Shown here: positions 22,940 through 33,974 of the stretch, one piece after another
How positions within the stretch are numbered: the first letter of the stretch is position 1
Layout of the letters: each line of letters begins with the position of its first letter
Source: Luidia sarsii
Taxonomy: Eukaryota > Echinodermata > Asteroidea > Paxillosida > Luidiidae
Length of the DNA stretch: 64,000 bases
Direction of reading: 5' to 3'
Assembly (NCBI GenBank): GCA_949987565.1
Contig: OX465103.1
Span: 15,571,280 to 15,635,279, forward strand
Translations under genes and position numbers: made by a program
The notes under the pieces: model-generated
The model's database searches: none
Seen by the model: the letters and a program-made list of their open reading frames with translations, nothing else
What the model was told of the DNA's origin: nothing

Positions 22940-23440
22940 AATGGGTGGCAATGGGAACCAAGGTTACAGGGAACCCCAGGTTGCAGGGAACCAAGATACA
23001 GGGAACCAGGTAATAGGGAACCAGGTTAAAAGGAAACAGGTTGCAGGGAAGTGTGAAAATGCAAAGCTTTTGGCTTCAGTTTTTGAGAAGATACTCTGTT
23101 TTAAAGCGGACTCGAAAGCTCAAACTTCAACCGAGGGTTGGGATAACAAGAGGCAAAGCCAGAGCCTAAGGCGGGTTTGGAAAGGGGCCATGTTAGAACA
23201 GTACCGGGCCAGTAGGCAACCAGGCAGCAGAGATCTAGGTGCATGTACAGTACACATGACAAGGAACCAGTCTGTAGGAAAGCAGGTACATGTACGTACA
23301 CAATGTAGCAGGGAACCAGCCAATAGGGGAACTAGGAGGCAGGGAACCAGGGCACCAAGCAGTTGAAGACCAAACAGCAAGGGATCCAATAGCAGGATAC
23401 CAGGCAGCAGGCAATCAATGAACAGGGAACACCAAGGGGA
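22940..23440. repeat. AGGGAACCAGG-type minisatellite
   Basis: Degenerate tandem copies of CAGGGAACCAGG-like units, dense at 22960-23045 and 23215-23430, with a non-repetitive insert at about 23055-23210. One unit at 23281-23310 is interrupted at a TA by TACATG-type sequence. Confidence 0.8.
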
Positions 23441-24427
23441 GCAGTGAAGGTATAGACCGTTTCAGAGAACCAGCCTAAGCGATCAAGACATCGCACCTTT
23501 TGACACACGACATCACAACAAGAAACCATTGCTCCCAGGACACCAAGTTGTTCCCCCCCCCAGAAAAAAAGACCACTCCCCCCTCTTTCTCCTCTCACTT
23601 CTCATCCCTTGCCATTGAGACGAGGGTTCCCCGATTCTGCGGAGGCGTTGTGACGCAGTTGACGCTCCGAGGTGTCAACGCCGCAGCGCCATTTTGACAA
23701 GAACTGAGGCCCCCGTGTCATTCATTACCGCCCGCATCCCTGGGCTGGGGACCCAAGCTGCCAAGCTCTGCAAACCTACCGGCACCATTAATATACATGC
23801 AGGCATGTTCACGGATGGGCTGACATGTGTACCAAATACGTGCACGGAACAAACACGGCACACACATAAGGACACGCACGTGGCCATATCAGCCCATATG
23901 TAATGTATACATGTGCGTAAGCAGCATGGGAGAGTGGGGGGGGGGGGAAGGCAGGCAATCGATAATTAATGGGCTGCTGAGGATTAAGGATACACATGTA
24001 CATGTACATTGCATGGAGGCAATGACGTCTTGTCAATTGGCCCAGGGACTAGAGGAACGGTGGATAAGCATAATACAGTCTAGCGCCTTCAGCACCATTC
24101 CGGGAGGATTATAAGCTGCACATTGTAAATGTAGACAGCCCGCTGACATGTATACTGATGGTGGGGAGACAACCAAGCTACAATGTATTTGCATAGGCAG
24201 CCATTGGAGAGACGGTTCCAAATGCAGTTGGGGGCCTCAAGGGAGTCCTATTTTTACCAGGTCACACAGGCATACATTTGAATCAACTTATAAATGAATA
24301 ATATGGACTTATGAAGAACGGCCCCCAAGAGGAAATTCAAGCAAATTTGTGATCCCTGAACTGCACTGCCGCCAGGTTACAACAACTGGTTGTTTGCATC
24401 TGAATGAAAACGGGGCGTGGTGATCCC
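23441..24427. other. single-copy block, possible conserved non-coding region
   Basis: Positions 23640-23810 and 23955-24230 are complex and unrepetitive apart from a short TACATG group at 23995-24010. AT-rich words such as TCGATAATTAATGG (23960-23973) resemble homeodomain-type sites. A G run lies at 23936-23947. No open frame shows a domain. Confidence 0.3.
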
Positions 24428-24597
24428 TGGGGTGGATTTCACAAAGCCTTACGATGCATCGTAACTCAAATCTAGGATTGATATACTGTACATTGTACAT
24501 GTACATGTAAGTTGTAACAGGTCGTGTGGTTTGGGTGCATCGTTCATCATCTTGCGATCAATCGTAAGTTACGTTGAGTTTGATGAAATCGATCACC
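24428..24597. mobile_element. family B element
   Basis: Left end TGGGGTGGATTTCACAAAGC and right end AGTTTGATGAAATCGATCACC are inverted relatives. The interior words GTGGTTTGGGTGCATCGTTC and CGATCAATCGTAAGTTACG match the copies at 38161, 51655 and 55028. A TACTGTA/TACATG run (about 24482-24509) occupies part of the interior. Confidence 0.75.
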
Positions 24598-24710
24598 GGA
24601 GGTACACATGTACATTACAGTATATGCATATGGCAATTAAAAGTTGAATTGCTTGTGACTGGTGCACCCACCCCGGCAGAGACTAGTAGACTACTTGTGA
24701 AGGCCACCAT

Positions 24711-24850
24711 CTAAGGTGCTAGATAGCACCTTAGGGCTGGATAGCTCAGATGGTATAAGAGCACTGCTGCACAAAACCAGAGATCGCAAGTTCATGTCCA
24801 AGTCTAGTCCAAGTTTTCTTGGCCATTTTTTATTTTTTTTTATTTGGAAA
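24711..24850 (+). mobile_element. SINE-like copy (family S1) with leading hairpin
   Basis: Clear A-box TAGCTCAGATGG (24742-24753) and B-box-like GCAAGTTCATGTCC (24786-24799), followed by CAAGTTTTCTTGGCCATTTT and a T-rich end. This is the pattern of a tRNA-derived SINE promoter read on the plus strand. Just upstream, CTAAGGTGCTA and its complement (24711-24734) make an 11-base-arm hairpin with a 2-base gap. Confidence 0.8.
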
Positions 24851-26092
24851 GATTGGGACTTTGAGATTACTTGATCATTTAGTTGTGCAGATCTATACAA
24901 ATTACAATCCTGAAGAGGGCCCTCCAATATATCCATTCCTAAATCAAACGCAGTCATAGTGCTCTTTTGAAGGTTAATAGGGGGGGAAAGCTGCAAAATG
25001 GTCACTGACCAGAATGGCATAAAGTGAATAAAACTTGAAAAGCTCACTGTACCATACCGGTATGTGGGGACTAGCATAGCAGGAGAGCCTGGGAGAAAGG
25101 TCAAGCTACAGTACATGTACTGGTACACCGGTACATGTACATGTACATGTACTGTACATGTAGGCTCAAAACTAAAGATTATTACTGTACTGTACAACAT
25201 GTGGTACCGGTATGCCTACACTGTACTACATTGTACAAACTGTACATGTACTGTACCGGTACATGTACATGTACATCTTAAATGCTAGGGTTCATCTGCC
25301 ATCCCTGTCACCACTGAAGGGGGCACATGTGTACATGCTGTAATATTATCCTGCACAAACAGTGCATGCATGGCTAGCTGACTGGTCCATATGTACACGT
25401 TCTGTACAATTTACTGTGTACTGCATTATTTGCATGTACTGCATATCTTCCTCTGATGTGCATCCACTGCCCGCTGAGCATTTTCTTGCAGTGGACATGT
25501 ACAGGTACATGTACTGTACATCTTATCTCACTGTGTCAGTGCAACAAGGCATTCTATGGCAATCTTGGTAAAGCACAGAGCATGAAGGTCAACAGTATCA
25601 GTATTGTAATGCATCTTCAAAGGTCGGTCCCAGGTCAAATATTCACCACTGCACTATGCATGTGTACATGTATACAGCATGCACATTCAGATTGATACCT
25701 GAGCTTACAAGAAAGCTTGTGCAGGTCGATACACTCTACACTGTACATGTCCATACATATGCATGTGCAAAATGTAGGCATAAATGTCAACCATTACTAG
25801 TCTTTGCTACGAGGTGGGAACCAGAGGATACAACACGAATGATCGGACAACTTAAGTCGACCATGTGCCCCAATTCAAATGCACACGTGTGCAATCTGCT
25901 TCTAAAGGTCAGTGTGGTGTGATGATCCCTGCCTTCCACCACTGCTTGACCTCTGTTACAATCCCTCCCAGTGCAGGCATGTGGATTAGGGCTTGTCAAG
26001 TCCCAGCATGCTTCCTGAACAATCAATATGGATGGAGGCTTACATGTATGCCTTGCTATTGAAGCTACGGTATTCATTTCACTTTGGGCAAT
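24851..26092. other. single-copy sequence with TACATG clusters
   Basis: TACATG/TACCGGTA cluster at 25110-25280 and smaller groups at 25385-25450, 25495-25520 and 25660-25675. The rest is complex sequence with no gene seen. Frames at 25362-26146 show no domain. Confidence 0.5.
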
Positions 26093-26187
26093 TTGAAGAA
26101 ACAAAAACTGGCAAAGACAATTTGACGAGACTGGGACTTGAATCATTTCAAGTCATATCTGTCAGCCTTGGCTAGCGTTCCACAAAA
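26093..26187 (-). mobile_element. SINE-like copy (family S1), diverged
   Basis: The minus strand reads a GCTAGCCAAGGCTGAC A-box-like region, an ATTCAAGTCCCAG B-box-like region and TTGTCTTTGCC, matching the S1 motif order. Confidence 0.5.
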
Positions 26188-26234
26188 GGCATGAGCCTCC
26201 ATCCCTATTATCAATAGGGATGGAGGCTCATGCC
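26188..26234. other. perfect inverted repeat, 22-base arms
   Basis: The left arm starts GGCATGAGCCTCCATCCC and the right arm is its exact complement, separated by 3 bases (ATC). It sits between a SINE-like copy and the 85-bp satellite. Words related to its arm (GGATGGAGGCT, GAGGCTTAATGCC) recur at 26030 and 27841. Confidence 0.9.
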
Positions 26235-26394
26235 ATGCTTTAGACTACATGTACATGTACATGTACGTTTAATATACGGTACATGTACGGTACATGTACA
26301 TAGTCACATCGTGTTCTATTTGTCAGACATGGCTAGCACTGGCAGTCTACCAGCAAATGGTTGCTTGCGCCTTGAGTTGCCTCCGGGGCTCAGG
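26235..26394. repeat. TACATG group and divergent first satellite unit
   Basis: A TACATG group at 26248-26300 is followed by a diverged start of the 85-bp unit (GTCAGACATGGCTAGCACTG, about 26322-26341) with unrelated bases before the regular array begins. Confidence 0.7.
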
Positions 26395-27832
26395 GAGGGA
26401 TCATTCCTTGATTCGGGTCAGTTCTCCCACCCAGTGCTATTGGTCAGCCATGGCTGGCAGTCTACCACTGATGGGATGGGAGGGATCATTCCTTGATTCG
26501 GGTCAGTTCTCCCACCCAGTGCTATTGGTCAGCCATGGCTGGCAGTCTACCACTGATGGGATGGGAGGGATCATTCCATGATTCGGGTCAGTTCTCCCTC
26601 CCAGTGCTATTGGTCAGCCATGGCTGGCAGTCTACCACTGATGGGATGGGAGGGATCATTCCTTGATTCGGGTCAGTTCTCCCTCCCAGTGCTATTTGTC
26701 AGCCTTGGCTGGCGGTCTACCACTGATGGGATGGGAGGGATCATTCCTTGATTCGGGTCAGTTCTCCCTCCCAGTGCTATTTGTCAGCCTTGGCTGGCAG
26801 TCTACCACTGATGGGATGGGAGGGATCATTCCATGATTCGGGTCAGTTCTCCCACCCAGTGCTATTGGTCAGCCATGGCTGGCAGTCTACCACTGATGGG
26901 ATGGGAGGGATTATTCCATGATTCGGGTCAGTTCTCCCACCCAGTGCTATTGGTCAGCCATGGCTGGCAGTCTACCACTGATGGGATGGGAGGGATCATT
27001 CCATGATTCGGGTCAGTTCTCCCTCCCAGTGCTATTTGTCAGCCTTGGCTGGCGGTCTACCACTGATGGGATGGGAGGGATCATTCCATGATTCGGGTCA
27101 GTTCTCCCACCCAGTGCTATTTGTCAGCCTTGACTGGCAGTCTACCACTGATGGGATGGGAGGGATCATTCCATGATTCGGGTCAGTTCTCCCACCCAGT
27201 GCTATTGGTCAGCCATGGCTGGCAGTCTACCACTGATGGGATGGGAGGGATCATTCCTTGATTCGGGTCAGTTCTCCCTCCCAGTGCTATTTGTCAGCCT
27301 TGGCTGGCAGTCTACCACTGATGGGATGGGAGGGATCATTCCATGATTCGGGTCAGTTCTCCCTCCCAGTGCTATTTGTCAGCCTTGGCTGGCAGTCTAC
27401 CACTGATGGGATGGGAGGGATCATTCCATGATTCGGGTCAGTTCTCCCTCCCAGTGCTAATTTGTCAGCCTTGGCTGGCGGTCTACCACTGATGGGATGG
27501 GAGGGATCATTCCTTGATTCAGGTCAGTTCTCCCTCCCAGTGGTATTTGTCAGCCTTGGCTGGCAGTCTACCACTGATGGGATGGGAGGGATCATTCCTT
27601 GATTCGGGTCAGTTCTCCCTCCCAGTGCTATTTGTCAGCCTTGACTGGCAGTCTACCACTGATGGGATGGGAGGGATCATTCCATGATTCGGGTCAGTTC
27701 TCCCACCCAGTGCTATTGGTCAGCCATGGCTGGCAGTCTACCACTGATGGGATGGGAGGGATCATTCCTTGATTCGGGTCAGTTCTCCCACCCAGTGCTA
27801 TTGGTCAGCCATGGCTGGCAGTTTATCACTGA
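26395..27832. repeat. 85-bp tandem satellite, about 17 units
   Basis: The word GATGGGATGGG recurs 16 times at exact 85-base spacing (26470 to 27746), with a single extra base in one unit near 27459. Each unit contains ATTCGGGTCAGTTCTCCC, CCCAGTGCTATT and GTCAGCCATGGCTGGCAGTC. Units fall into two main variants (CCCACCC with GGTCAGCCATGG, and CCCTCCC with TGTCAGCCTTGG) plus recombinant mixtures, a mosaic expected from unequal exchange or conversion. Since 85 is not a multiple of 3 and stops occur, it is not coding. Confidence 0.98.
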
Positions 27833-28565
27833 CAAAGACAGAGGCTTAATGCCTTGCTAGAGACCATCACCATCATTGGTGCTGTGAAGAGGCCGCCGGC
27901 ATGTTTCAATGTTATGAAGGGGCTGGCGTTCACCTTATCTTCCCCCCAAAAAAGTGTATGCAACCTTCAGCTTGAATGGCCTCTGGCCTTGCGATGGGCA
28001 GACTGCACCCACCAGACACATTAATGTCATTTACGTATAATACCGTAGACCGCGCTGACTACAGACTGCAATGAGTACATGTAGATATGGCGGCACACTG
28101 TCTATCCAGCCCCAAAGCTTAGAAGGCGCTCTGGGCAATAAGAACCGGGATAAAAAGGTTAGTATGCCGCAGCCCCCACAGCTATGGCAGCCCTACAGCC
28201 CAACCCCCCTCCCTGCCTGTACACCGGGCAGTCCAAGACAGGCTCTCTGAGCACACTAATGCGAATGCCATACGTGAAGGTGCATACGGCAGGCACCGCC
28301 AAAGACAGACTCATCGGCCCTGAATGCTAGCCTGAGCAGCTTCGGGGAGAGGGATTGGGGGGGGGGGGAACAGGGAGGCAGGGAGAGGGGTCGGAGGCAG
28401 CGACTCCGAGGCAGATTCCGGGCGTTTGGAAGACGAGCGCCGCATTTGCACCAAGCTGGCTGAGCCAACAACGCTTCTTCTTCTTCTTCTTCTTTTTCTC
28501 TCTCAGAGTGCTTAATAGGCCCTCATTAGCCACCTCTGGTGCTCCCCAATCAGGGCCTGCCCTTC
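27833..28565. other. single-copy sequence, possible conserved non-coding part
   Basis: Complex sequence, with a G run (28349-28358) and a TTC microsatellite (28472-28495). No gene seen. Confidence 0.35.
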
Positions 28566-28599
28566 CTCTCCCCAAAAGATGGGGATCTTTTGGGGAGAG
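28566..28599. other. perfect hairpin, 15-base arms
   Basis: CTCTCCCCAAAAGAT and its exact complement are separated by GGGG. Confidence 0.9.
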
Positions 28600-29488
28600 G
28601 GGCTTCACCACTGGACTAGGAATGGAACCCTGGACTCTGGCATACATGTATAACATGCTTTGACAAAAAATAGAGGTTCTTTGATTTCAAATTCCAACTG
28701 TAGTGTATGCCAATTTTTATTTTTAATAATTATCTAAAATATAGCAACAACAAAACGTCAAAATATAACAAGGCCTGACATTTCGATTTGAACAAGACTT
28801 CTCCCGAGTCCCGATGTTCTCATTTTTTTTTTAGAACTTAGGTCCACCAAGGATCCAAACGCTTTAAACAGGTTGAGATTAACACTTTGAATTAACTCTT
28901 TGATAAAAGAAGGACTCCAATAATGCAAGCAGAAATGGATGTGCACAGTTTGTAGCTCTCTATCAAGTATCATGTCTGTTGAACCTTACCCTTACCTTGA
29001 ACCTTTGCACTGCCACAAACAGCTAAGCATCGCTCCTCATCACCCAGCAGCTGTGTTTTCTCTTCTTGGCCCAGCTCTCTGCTTCTAATGAGTTCCTATG
29101 GCAGCCACGGACCATAAACTGAGCCAGAGTGTCACTGCTGGGCACACACACACGAAAAGCTATTTCCTCTTCTCTGATGTCTGTGCGCATGTACAGTACC
29201 GGTACATGTGCATGTACACAAGAACCCTTCCCAGAGCAGTGGCTCCTTGGCAGAGTACTCTTTCTTGGCCAACGTGCACTGATCTATATTGAGCCTTGAC
29301 TTTCTTCCCCCCCCCCTAAGCTCTTGTGTAAGTGGGTGGGGGTTGTGGGTTGGCTGGTTTCACTGTGAGCATGCCAACAATAACTTACGTCAGCGATCCT
29401 CACATGATGTCACCAGGCACACCACAGTGCCAACTACATACACTGTAGTTACAACATGAACGTACCACTGCTGTCCAAGGTCACATCC
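28600..29488. other. single-copy sequence with a family A fragment
   Basis: Positions 28768-28805 (CAAGGCCTGACATTTCGATT) match one family A arm. A TACCGGTACATG group lies at 29195-29215. No gene seen. Confidence 0.4.
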
Positions 29489-29695
29489 CTCTCTCCTCTC
29501 TCTCTCTCTGTCTCTGTCTCCCTCTACTCTTCTCTTCCATCTCTCTCTCCCCCTCTGTCCGTCTGTCTGTCTCTATCTCTCTCCCTTTCTCTCTCTCTTC
29601 CTCTCTCGACTCTCTCTTCCTCATCTCTCTCTCCATCTCTCTGTCTGTCTCTCCCTCCATCTCTCTCTCTCTCGCTCTCTCTGTCTCTCCCTCTC

Positions 29696-29750
<55 letters not shown>

Positions 29751-29884
29751 CCCTCTCTCTCTCTCTCTCCCTCTCTCTCCCACTCTCTGTACATGTATAT
29801 ATATATATCTCTATCCCCTCTCCCTTTCTTCTCTCTCTTTCCTTCTCTCTGACTCTGTCTCTGTCTGTCTCTGTCTGTCTCTCG

Positions 29885-29915
<31 letters not shown>

Positions 29916-30003
29916 CATCTCTCCCCTCTCTCTCTGTCTCTCTATCCCCTCTCTCTTCCCATCTTTCTCTCTCTCTATTTCTCCCCCTCTTCCCCTCCCT
30001 TCC
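29489..30003. repeat. CT-rich polypyrimidine tract
   Basis: About 515 bases of CTCTCT with CTGTCT, CCCTCT and TATATA interruptions. The 282-codon plus-strand frame (poly Ser-Leu) and the Arg-Glu frame opposite are artefacts. Confidence 0.97.
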
Positions 30004-31799
30004 TCCAACAATGTGTCCTGATGACAAAATAACAGCCACTTGTACAGGCAGGCAGTCAAGGATAACATGGTCTGGGGGTCAGAAAGACATTTTACTGATT
30101 CCCAGGGGCGAACTGCAGGCCAAGCAAACAAACAAACAACCTCTGTCTGCATTACAACCCCCCCCCCTCCCCACCCCAATGCTCAGCATTACTTATGCAA
30201 GAATTGTTGCGAAAGACCCAAGCAATGGCAAGATTTCGTTCAGAAATGCAAACGTAATCACAACACATGACGTCAAAGCGCCACTACAGTACGTGTATTT
30301 CTGACGGGCGGACAGGATGTAGCTTAAATCAAACAAAGAAACAAAGCTATTTTTAAAGAGTTAAACATAATTTTTTTTCCATTGCAGAATTACGCACATG
30401 TTTGTTTCCAATCTCTGTGCAGACCTAAAAACGCAATTACTCTGAAGTGTACTTGTATCGTGGGAACCCCCATTTTCGACGGTACACGTTTTTGACGCTT
30501 GGCCTTCTAAGTCTAACTCACATTGCACGATGAAAACAACTCCGTATAACGATCTCAGACTTCGTATCTTACAGTTGGTTTCCTGCTCTTGTCCGTCACC
30601 GAAAATGTGGAAATTTAAGGCTTTTCCAGTAGGCCAAACTCGTGTTATTCAAAAAGTTGCTCTTTTGGGGTCTATTTTCCTAGGTACAAAATTGGCAGTT
30701 GCTTCAAAGCTCCAGTTTTCTTTATTGTTGGTCCTAAAAAGAATCTGAGTGTACCATAACAAACCCCAACATGCGTAGAAAAAATATGTATCACGCAACT
30801 TGAGGCAGTCCGTTCTGGGTAAAAACTATGGAGGCTCCTAAAGGGCGTCTCCTTATATAATATCTTTTTTTATTATTATTATTATTTAAAGACAAAAAGT
30901 AACATGGCCCAATAGGCTTTTATAATAAAAAATGAAAAAAATAAAAGGGCAGCGAGAGAAAGTACCAAGAAGGAGGAAATGTGTCTCTGGAGTGACATTG
31001 GGAAAGGTCATAACTGAAGAAGCAGTGAGAAAGAGGATTGTGGAGTTTTTTTAAACGTCACAAAAGAAGACATCAACCAGACCAATAAGTTTTAAGCATA
31101 AATTATGAATGATTTGAGGAAAGTGTTGGAAGCAGTGTCGAAAAAAAAAAAAACAAAGATGAACACAAAAAAACATACAGGGAAGAATTTTACAGTGCCA
31201 AACAGCATTTTGAGTTATTCTAAGAATTTATTTTGCGTTTGGCTGCACTGGGACACCTTACTAAACACCACCATCGAAAATAGGTGATGATGCTCACTGC
31301 GCAGTGCGCAACGGACGTCAACAAAACCGGGTAATCTTACGGAAGTGACAGGCTTGATCAACCTTCTCTATGATTATTCTCATAGTCTGTGGTGTGGAGA
31401 AAGTGACAGACCCCTTTTAGTGTGATACTTTTGTCCACATTGGTCAGCTTGAAGAAAAGTCCTTATATTGTCGAAAACCAGTAACTGGAGGATACACATC
31501 TTGCTTGAGGTAAATGTAGATATCCCTATTAGACTTTTAGAGAGGATAGGCAGATTTGGCTATCTTAGGTCGCAGTTATCTTGTTAAGTAATGAGGTGGT
31601 TAAACATAGCCTCCATGAACATAGGGACCCCCTAGGAGAACTACATGTAGTAGCAGTGCACAATGCAAACATCAGTGGAATGTTCAGGATAAAGGTGCAC
31701 TATGTGGTGTACAATCTTAAACACAAACTGAGTACAAACAACATTTGTTATCAAAATTGAGCACCTGATAAAACCATGGAGCCACAGAGCAAGGAAAAA
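30004..31799. other. AT-rich island nearly free of TACATG steps
   Basis: The longest stretch in the window with almost no TACATG or TACCGGTA. It contains ATT repeats (30868-30890), A-rich patches (30925-30950, 31141-31155) and the short opposed words TATGGAGGCT (30827) and AGCCTCCAT (31607). No domain is recognised in any frame. Its composition suggests a different origin or age from its surroundings, possibly an inserted element. Confidence 0.35.
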
Positions 31800-31935
31800 T
31801 TCCCTGCTCTATGACAAAACAGTGTACATGTAAAATTACAATTGGCAATGTACATGAACATACTGTACAGTACATGTACAATGTACATACACGTGTACAT
31901 GTACATTTCAAATGTGGACGTACAGGTGTACCGTA
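31800..31935. repeat. TACATG cluster
   Basis: Loose TACATG steps with TACTGTACAGTACATG and TACACGTG variants. Confidence 0.85.
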
Positions 31936-32046
31936 TGTAAATAACTGATGAATCATGGTGTTTAGAACAAGCGTGGAATGTCAAGAATCAAAGAAGAAGA
32001 AAAAAGACGTGAATTGAAACAAGGTGAACAGAATCTACGTGTACAT

Positions 32047-32197
32047 GGAGTGCCCGTAATTGAAATAGGGCGTCCTGATTAGAGAAAGGAATATCTGAAA
32101 TTGAAACGGGGCATCCTGAATGTAATATAGTGGCTGGAATCAATAATTACGGAGTGCCCAAAATTCAAAATTGGAGTTCCCAAAATTGAAAGTCGGT
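32047..32197. repeat. degenerate GAGTGCCC-AATTGAAA repeat
   Basis: About five diverged copies of a GGAGTGCCCAAAATTGAAA-like unit of roughly 22 to 32 bases. Too decayed for a fixed period. Confidence 0.6.
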
Positions 32198-32234
32198 GTA
32201 AAAACACGCAACGAGGCGCTATGTGATTTTGTCA

Positions 32235-32372
32235 ATCCATGGTCAATCAAGTACATGTACATCGTCACTTACAATTTTTTACATGTATACATGTACATGT
32301 ACATGTACACTGTACATGTACATGTACATGTACAGTGTACCGGTACATGTACATGTACAATGTACATGTATG
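32235..32372. repeat. TACATG cluster
   Basis: Runs at 32250-32262 and 32280-32370, the latter nearly continuous and with TACCGGTA at 32339. Confidence 0.9.
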
Positions 32373-32510
32373 ACCAATCAGGGCAAATAATGGAAACCCA
32401 TTTTAACCTAGAAAGCCAGGGTAGATAAAATAATAATAATAATAATAATAAAGTGCTATACAAAAATGTTGCAAACTGCTTACTGACTTGCATTTTAAAA
32501 TGCAAATCTT
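32373..32510. other. AAT microsatellite and family A shoulder
   Basis: (AAT)n at 32428-32450, then TTGCAAACTGCTTACTGACT, a word shared with the flanks of family A copies at 46350 and 33675. Confidence 0.6.
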
Positions 32511-32609
32511 AAAATTTAGTGGGCCTGACGTTTCGATCCTAGCAGGACCTTTCTCTCTGCCTTTGAGAAAGGTCCTGCTAGGATTGAAACGTCAGGCCCA
32601 CTAAATTTT
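32511..32609. mobile_element. family A foldback, best-preserved copy
   Basis: Arms of 45 bases (32511-32555 and 32565-32609) differ at one position and are separated by a 9-base loop. Each arm contains GGGCCTGACGTTTCGATCC and the uninterrupted CCTAGCAGGACC. A transcript would fold into a near-perfect stem. Confidence 0.95.
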
Positions 32610-33066
32610 CAGAATAATAATATTATATTAATAATAATAATGATGATGATGTACACAATGTACAGTACATGTACAAACCTCTACTCCTGACAGCGTGCAT
32701 GTGCATGTTACATGTACATGGTACATGTGTACATGTACACACATGTACAGTACATGAACATGTGTTTGTGTACAGGTTGTACTGTACACGTATGCATACA
32801 TGTACATGTACATGTACATGTACATGTACATGTACATGTACATGTACATGTACATGTACATGTACATGTACATGTACGGTACAGTGTACAGTACATGCAA
32901 TTTACGGTATACAGTAATCATGTACCTGTGCGTGTCTAAACAAAGTGTGCATGTACACATAATAAAATACCTACATGTGTATTACAGTGGGCCCCAGACG
33001 CCATTACCCAACCGGTACATGTGTACTACTGTACATGTACATCAGTACATGTACAATGTACTGTAG
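32610..33066. repeat. AAT/GAT microsatellite and long TACATG array
   Basis: TAA/GAT repeats at 32614-32651, then TACATG steps to 33065. A perfect run of about 13 units lies at roughly 32797-32875. Confidence 0.95.
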
Positions 33067-33663
33067 CATGCCCTTCCACATTTGCAAGGCCCTGGTGACA
33101 CCAGTGCAATTATCCACGCAAAGGTACATGTACATGTAGCGGTTTGGCCAGGCCAAATCAAATCACCATGTCGTCCCCAACACACACAAAAACACCTTTA
33201 ACTAGGAAGAAAGCTTCAGCACTTTCTCCTCTGTACAAAGAGGCCTTATAAAAAAAAAAAACAGTCTGGGTATGGTACATGTACAGTATATACTACAGGT
33301 ATATACCCCACCTGACTTGTTCACAGAATCTCTCAACTGGGGAGAAGGAGGAGGAGGGGGGGTTTATACTTATTGGTGGGGAGATAATTTGCAATAAAGT
33401 ATGCGATCAACACAGTGGAACCCTCTTGAGATTTTGGCTGTCGGTTTTGGCGTCTCTAACAACCCGAGTCAGGAAGTTTACGTTTGCCAGACCGGGCAAA
33501 GCTGGAAAAACGAAATGATGGCTCGCAGATGGGCAAGGGGGAGGTGGGGCCAACCATTGGGTATTGGTTGGAGGGGGGGGGGGCGTAAGACAGAGAGTGA
33601 GGAAGGAGAATGAGAGCGGGGACTTGGTGGGGGAGGGGGGGGGCTAAAAATATAAATTAGATA
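33067..33663. other. single-copy sequence with G-rich patch
   Basis: No gene seen. A TACATG group lies at 33124-33138, and G-rich sequence at 33570-33585 and 33627-33643. Confidence 0.4.
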
Positions 33664-33780
33664 ATATGAAAAAAAATGGTGTAAACCGCTTACTGACTGA
33701 AATGACCAAAGTGCAAATATCAATCATTAGGAGGACTCAATGTTTCGGTCCTACCGGTAGCAGGACCTTTCTCCAGTGAT
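33664..33780. mobile_element. family A copy with TACCGGTA at the core TA
   Basis: The left part matches 32460-32510 (AACCGCTTACTGACT, AAATGACC). The core reads TTTCGGTCC, then TACCGGTA (33752-33759), then GCAGGACCTTTCTC. Elsewhere the same core has a plain TA. Confidence 0.8.
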
Positions 33781-33974
33781 TCTTTTTTGTCATTACCTTT
33801 AACATTAAGGCAACCCCCCCCCCTCTGCTGCCCACCTCCACACATGATCTGTGAAAGTAGAATTACTTGTCATGCCCAGGTACCCTTCCCTGCTGTTTGT
33901 CATAAGGCTTGACTTCACTCCCAGGACCCAAACAGGTCAAGCGTTTGACGCGACTTTGGCAATCTGGAATCTGG
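33781..33974. other. single-copy spacer
   Basis: No gene seen. A C run lies at 33816-33826. Confidence 0.4.

Noticed and set aside
24734..24805. Functional tRNA gene
   Set aside because: A- and B-box-like motifs are present but acceptor and anticodon stems do not pair, and the segment continues into a shared S1 tail.
26395..27832. CRISPR-like regular repeats
   Set aside because: Direct head-to-tail 85-base units with no variable spacers, in a eukaryotic repeat-rich window: a satellite, not CRISPR.
29456..30304. 282-codon Ser-Leu frame
   Set aside because: CT microsatellite. The non-repeat tail shows no domain.
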